A stretch of 16,180 nt of DNA, from contig JAGKWS010000092.1 of the NCBI GenBank assembly GCA_021151685.1, forward strand, positions 1 through 16,180. Direction: 5' to 3'. Within the stretch, counting starts at the first letter, position 1, and each line of letters begins with the position of its first letter. This document shows positions 13,280 to 16,180 of the stretch, piece by piece. A program made the translations under genes and the position numbers. Below the pieces are notes generated by a model. The model had not been told where the DNA came from. It ran no database searches and was given only the letters and a program-made list of their open reading frames with translations. The DNA is from Chitinophagaceae bacterium (GTDB taxonomy: Bacteria > Bacteroidota > Bacteroidia > Chitinophagales > Chitinophagaceae).

Positions 13280-13639
13280 CTACTTGTCCTCAAAACTAAG
13301 GCGCAGGAAACTAAATATGAGTACCACCGAAGATGCCACACTGAGGAAACCTACCCCTATCATTGTTTTTATGAAGATATCGAACCCGGCCTTGCCGCCC
13401 CATGCTATAAAATCGAGCGTACCAAAGATGGAGGCCAGCAACAGCAGTATGCCCACTATCAGGTTCACTATGCGGTTGTTTATTTTGGCCATGGTAACGA
13501 AAACGCCAAAGGCAATGGCGGCAGTGGTGTTCAGTTGGTGGCTCTCCCATAGCTGTATAACTACCCACAAAAGAGATAGCGCAATAAAGTATATGTATGC
13601 AGCATTATTCAGCTTGCGATAGTTGACAGTACCAGCCAT
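13280..13639 (-). CDS. Small integral membrane protein of unknown function
   Basis: A 119-residue protein with three or four hydrophobic segments (about 14-31, 37-51, 58-79, 88-113) and short charged loops (ESHQ, MAKINNR, WGGKAG), ending RLSFEDK. No family is recognised. The frame extends 23 codons further up, but the TACTTTTG promoter element lies inside that extension and ends four bases before the ATG at 13639, so the start is placed there. It is divergent from the glycosyltransferase-like gene; their promoters lie back to back in about 120 bases. Whether it works with that enzyme is unknown. Confidence 0.65.
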   Translation of the reverse strand: MAGTVNYRKLNNAAYIYFIALSLLWVVIQLWESHQLNTTAAIAFGVFVTMAKINNRIVNLIVGILLLLASIFGTLDFIAWGGKAGFDIFIKTMIGVGFLSVASSVVLIFSFLRLSFEDK

Positions 13640-13643
13640 GGGG

Positions 13644-13651
13644 CAAAAGTA
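13644..13651 (-). promoter_or_regulatory. Start-proximal -7 element of the small membrane protein gene
   Basis: On the minus strand TACTTTTG matches TAnnTTTG and is followed by CCCC then ATG. As at 294-301, only four bases separate the element from the start codon, predicting a leaderless or nearly leaderless mRNA. The nearest TTG upstream is about 24 bases away. Confidence 0.5.
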
Positions 13652-13701
13652 GCAAAAAAGGGGCGAGGGTACCGGCAAGACCTGCATTGACCAGTGGTTT
13701 T

Positions 13702-13732
13702 TTGACATTGTGCGTTGTAGTATCTATTTTTG
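13702..13732 (+). promoter_or_regulatory. Promoter of the TPR glycosyltransferase-like gene
   Basis: TTG (13702-13704), 20 bases, then TATTTTTG (13725-13732) fits the Bacteroidota consensus with the same spacing as the gyrB promoter. It places the transcription start near 13738, after the upstream in-frame ATG at 13687, and so supports the ATG at 13759 as the real start. Confidence 0.65.
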
Positions 13733-13758
13733 GCAATATTGAAATTATTCGTGTATTC

Positions 13759-16041
13759 ATGGCAAACAAACCAATAAAGAAGAGCCAACCTGCCCCCGCC
13801 AAACCCCTGACAGCGGCCCCACAACCAGTAGTTACCAGGGGTGCGGTGGCCCCGGCCAGTCAGCAGGGGCTTTTTTCGGTACGCAACCTGTGCATATTGC
13901 TGGGGCTGGTATCGTTTGTGGTCTACTTCAATACCATATGGAATGGTTTTGTAATGGACGACGTAATGGTGCTAAAGGATAACCGCATGGTGCTGCAAGG
14001 TGCCAAGGCCGTGCCAGAGTTGCTCACCACACCGCACATGCGTGGCTACCTCATTATTCCCAACGACCTTTACCGACCACTGTCGTTAGTGATGTTTGCG
14101 CTGGAGTACGAGCTGTTTGGCCTGTCGCCCATGGTGCATCACTTTTTCAATATTGTCACCTTTGCGGGTTGCAGCATCATGCTGTTTCTGTTCCTGCACA
14201 AGTTTTTCGATGGTGCCCGTGTGGCAGTTGCCTTCATGGCGGCACTCATCTTTGCCGTACATCCCGTACATACCGAGGTAGTAGCCAACATCAAAAGCCG
14301 CGATGAGCTGATGTGTTTCTTCTTTGGCTTCTGGTCGCTGAACCTGTTTATGGACTATATGCGCAGTGGCAAAATGTGGCAACTGCTGGCTGGCGTGGTC
14401 ATGTTCTATCTGTCCATCATCTCTAAAGAAACTGTGGTAGCCTTTTTGGGCATTATACCGCTGCTGTTCTTTGTGTACCACAACAGTAACCGTACCCGCG
14501 CCATCCTCATATCGGCAGGTACATTTGTTGCCTTTGGTATATTCTGGGGTGTGCGTACATGGGTGCTGAACCTGTACGATGCCAACAACCCCGCCGCCAC
14601 TGTAGAATTTATAGATAATGCCCTGTCTGGCGCGCCCGATATGCCGGTTACCGCCATACAGGTATTTACTACCAAGGTAGTGGTAATGGGGCATTACCTG
14701 AAGCTCATGTTCTTTCCCTATCCGCTGGTAAGTACTTATTCGTTCAATGCAATACCCTATGCCGATTTGGCCAGTATCCGTTTTTGGGTGTCGCTGCTGG
14801 TATACGGGGCACTCATATACTTTATGGTAACGCGGTTTCTGAAAGACCGTCGCGACCCATGGGCCTTCGGCATCATGTTCTATCTGGCTACCATCTTCCT
14901 GTTCTCCAACTTCCCCTTCCTGATGGGTGCCGAACTGGCAGAGCGTTTTGCGTTTTTTGCCTCTGCAGGTACGTGCCTGCTGGTAGCACTGGCCATAGAA
15001 AAATGGATCATCAAGGGCATTGCCAACGATGTAGCTACCCTGAAAACGGGTAAGGTGCTGGCCATACTGGCCCCACTATGCTTGCTGTATGCTGGCTGGG
15101 CCGTAGCCCGCAATGCCGAATGGAAAGATAATACCACCCTGTACCGTGCCGACATCAAACGCTCGCCCGATGATGTGCGCCTGTACCACAACGTGGGCTC
15201 GGCACTGGCCGAGGAAGAGTATGCGAAGGCTACCGATACCGCACAGAAGCTGGCTATAGATGCCGAATCGCTGGGTTATCTGCACAAGGGTGCCGAGATA
15301 TACCCCGGCTATGCCGACCTGTATGTAGAGATAGCCCGCATTTACGACCGCCGCAAGCAGTACGACTCCTCTATTAAGTACAACCAGATGGCACTGAAGC
15401 TGAATCCCATCAACTTTACAGCCAACAACAATCTGGGCAGTGTGTTGCTTACTGCCGGCCGCTACCGCGAGGCCATTCCATACTTTAAGCTGGCTATGGA
15501 GTACAACCCCAACTTTAAGTATGCCTACATCAATGCCGCACGCTGTTACCAACAGTTGCAGCAGTTCGATTCGGCCATTATCAACTTCCGCAAATTGCTG
15601 GAGTTTGAGCCGCAAAACATAGACATCTATACCGAGATAGGTACTGGTTACTTTATGCTGCAACGCTACGACTCGGCCGCCTACTACTACAAAATAGTAC
15701 AGCAGGCCAAGCCCGACGATGCCAACATAGCCAACAATATTGGGGCCGTGCTACTGAACCAGCAAAAGTATGCCGAGTCGGTACCGTACTTCACCAAGTC
15801 TATACAACTGAACCCCGGTTACTTTAATGCCTATACCAATCTGGCGCGGGCTTATTTCTACTCGGGTCAGTATGCAGCGGCCATCCAAACCATTACCAAA
15901 GAGATGGAGATGGACAAGCAACAATCTATAAAAGACATACCCTATATAGCACTTTGCTACCAGAAAATGGGCAATATGGCCGAGGCTAAGAAGTGGGAAG
16001 CAATCTCTAAAACCTATTATTCCAACTTCAAACTGGAGTAA
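13759..16041 (+). CDS. TMTC-like membrane protein: GT-C-type glycosyltransferase region with TPR repeats
   Basis: This 760-residue protein has a Pro/Ala-rich cytoplasmic N-terminus (1-38), about eleven to thirteen transmembrane helices (41-450) and a series of TPR repeats (about 475-750). The membrane part shows FVMDDVMVLKDN (64-75) with the Asp pair of GT-C enzymes in the first outside loop, YRPLSLVMFALEY (105-117), FAVHPVHTEVVANIKSRDEL (165-184) and AERFAFFASAG (394-404). All are characteristic of the TMTC family, whose eukaryotic members O-mannosylate proteins. Related bacterial proteins probably use a polyprenyl-phosphate sugar, but donor and target here are unknown. The TPRs follow the 34-residue pattern (NNLGSVLLTAGRYREAIPYF, NNIGAVLLNQQKYAESVPYF). 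The start at 13759 (MANKPIKK) is set by the promoter; a longer frame begins upstream of it. The next gene follows after 6 bases. Confidence 0.8.
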   Translation: MANKPIKKSQPAPAKPLTAAPQPVVTRGAVAPASQQGLFSVRNLCILLGLVSFVVYFNTIWNGFVMDDVMVLKDNRMVLQGAKAVPELLTTPHMRGYLIIPNDLYRPLSLVMFALEYELFGLSPMVHHFFNIVTFAGCSIMLFLFLHKFFDGARVAVAFMAALIFAVHPVHTEVVANIKSRDELMCFFFGFWSLNLFMDYMRSGKMWQLLAGVVMFYLSIISKETVVAFLGIIPLLFFVYHNSNRTRAILISAGTFVAFGIFWGVRTWVLNLYDANNPAATVEFIDNALSGAPDMPVTAIQVFTTKVVVMGHYLKLMFFPYPLVSTYSFNAIPYADLASIRFWVSLLVYGALIYFMVTRFLKDRRDPWAFGIMFYLATIFLFSNFPFLMGAELAERFAFFASAGTCLLVALAIEKWIIKGIANDVATLKTGKVLAILAPLCLLYAGWAVARNAEWKDNTTLYRADIKRSPDDVRLYHNVGSALAEEEYAKATDTAQKLAIDAESLGYLHKGAEIYPGYADLYVEIARIYDRRKQYDSSIKYNQMALKLNPINFTANNNLGSVLLTAGRYREAIPYFKLAMEYNPNFKYAYINAARCYQQLQQFDSAIINFRKLLEFEPQNIDIYTEIGTGYFMLQRYDSAAYYYKIVQQAKPDDANIANNIGAVLLNQQKYAESVPYFTKSIQLNPGYFNAYTNLARAYFYSGQYAAAIQTITKEMEMDKQQSIKDIPYIALCYQKMGNMAEAKKWEAISKTYYSNFKLE

Positions 16042-16047
16042 GATACC

Positions 16048-16180
16048 ATGAAATACCTTTTACCCATTTGGGCTCTTGTGTCCTGCTTTACTACTCGTGC
16101 AAACCCGGCCGATAGTGTTGAAAGCCATGTGCCTGCCGGCATGGGGCTTGCTGCCAATACCATGGTGGGCAAGATAATAA
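16048..16180 (+). CDS. 5' end of an exported protein, cut by the window edge
   Basis: Forty-four codons are visible. The start MKYLLPIWALVSCFTTRANP is a signal peptide; the Cys at position 13 could make it a lipoprotein, although the lipobox (LVSC) is imperfect. The mature part begins DSVESHVPAG. It starts six bases after the stop of the glycosyltransferase-like gene, so the two are probably co-transcribed. No family can be assigned from so short a piece. Confidence 0.6.
   Translation, partial: MKYLLPIWALVSCFTTRANPADSVESHVPAGMGLAANTMVGKII

Noticed and set aside
13169..13622. Plus-strand frames opposite the small membrane protein
   Set aside because: The minus strand has a promoter at the right place and a clear hydrophobic-segment pattern; the plus frames have neither.

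Overview
The window looks like chromosomal DNA of a Bacteroidota bacterium, most likely a Chitinophagaceae-type organism. Three things support this: several genes carry the Bacteroidota sigma-factor -7 element (TAnnTTTG, in two cases with a TTG 20 bases upstream), Shine-Dalgarno sites are mostly weak, and GyrB has a Bacteroidota-like N-terminus. The native genes (copper locus, gyrB, TPR glycosyltransferase-like gene) are GC-rich and use codons alike. Two segments, about 4441-5261 and 7771-11340, are clearly AT-richer and look acquired.

Layout. The left edge (1-305) holds the start of a minus-strand gene and a broken-looking fragment with a CPNCG zinc-ribbon motif. Positions 306-3196 are a copper locus: a small regulator that joins an HMA-like N-terminus (CxxC) to an AraC-type helix-turn-helix, then a complete CopA-type Cu(I) P-type ATPase, with an inverted repeat between them. 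A secreted or outer-membrane hypothetical protein lies convergently at 3347-4042. Positions 4043-5673 are a repeat-rich gap with a broken polymorphic-toxin C-terminal domain and its probable immunity gene. gyrB (5674-7647) follows, with a good promoter and a good terminator.

The most notable gene is a 1100-residue minus-strand protein at 7950-11252. It has a reverse transcriptase domain (YVDD) and a C-terminal nitrilase (C-N hydrolase) domain with an apparently intact Glu-Lys-Cys triad. This is the architecture of UG1/DRT type 1 anti-phage reverse transcriptases. To its right are paired-hairpin repeats, a RelE/ParE-type toxin-antitoxin pair whose 56-residue antitoxin overlaps the toxin gene, and a three-copy tandem array of about 229-bp units rich in hairpins (12360 to about 13090) that does not look coding. 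The right end has a small membrane protein divergent from a 760-residue TMTC-like membrane glycosyltransferase with TPR repeats. The start of a co-oriented exported protein then runs off the edge.

The unifying observation is a family of short paired-hairpin intergenic elements, REP/BIME-like, at about 4141-4456, 5290-5361, 7720-7770 and 11346-11538. They bracket both AT-rich acquired segments. The pair at 4422-4456 and 5327-5361 is a 35-bp direct repeat with 33 identities, and it flanks the toxin/immunity remnant exactly. These elements may mark where foreign cassettes enter or leave this genome. All functional calls rest on reading the sequence; no database search was run.
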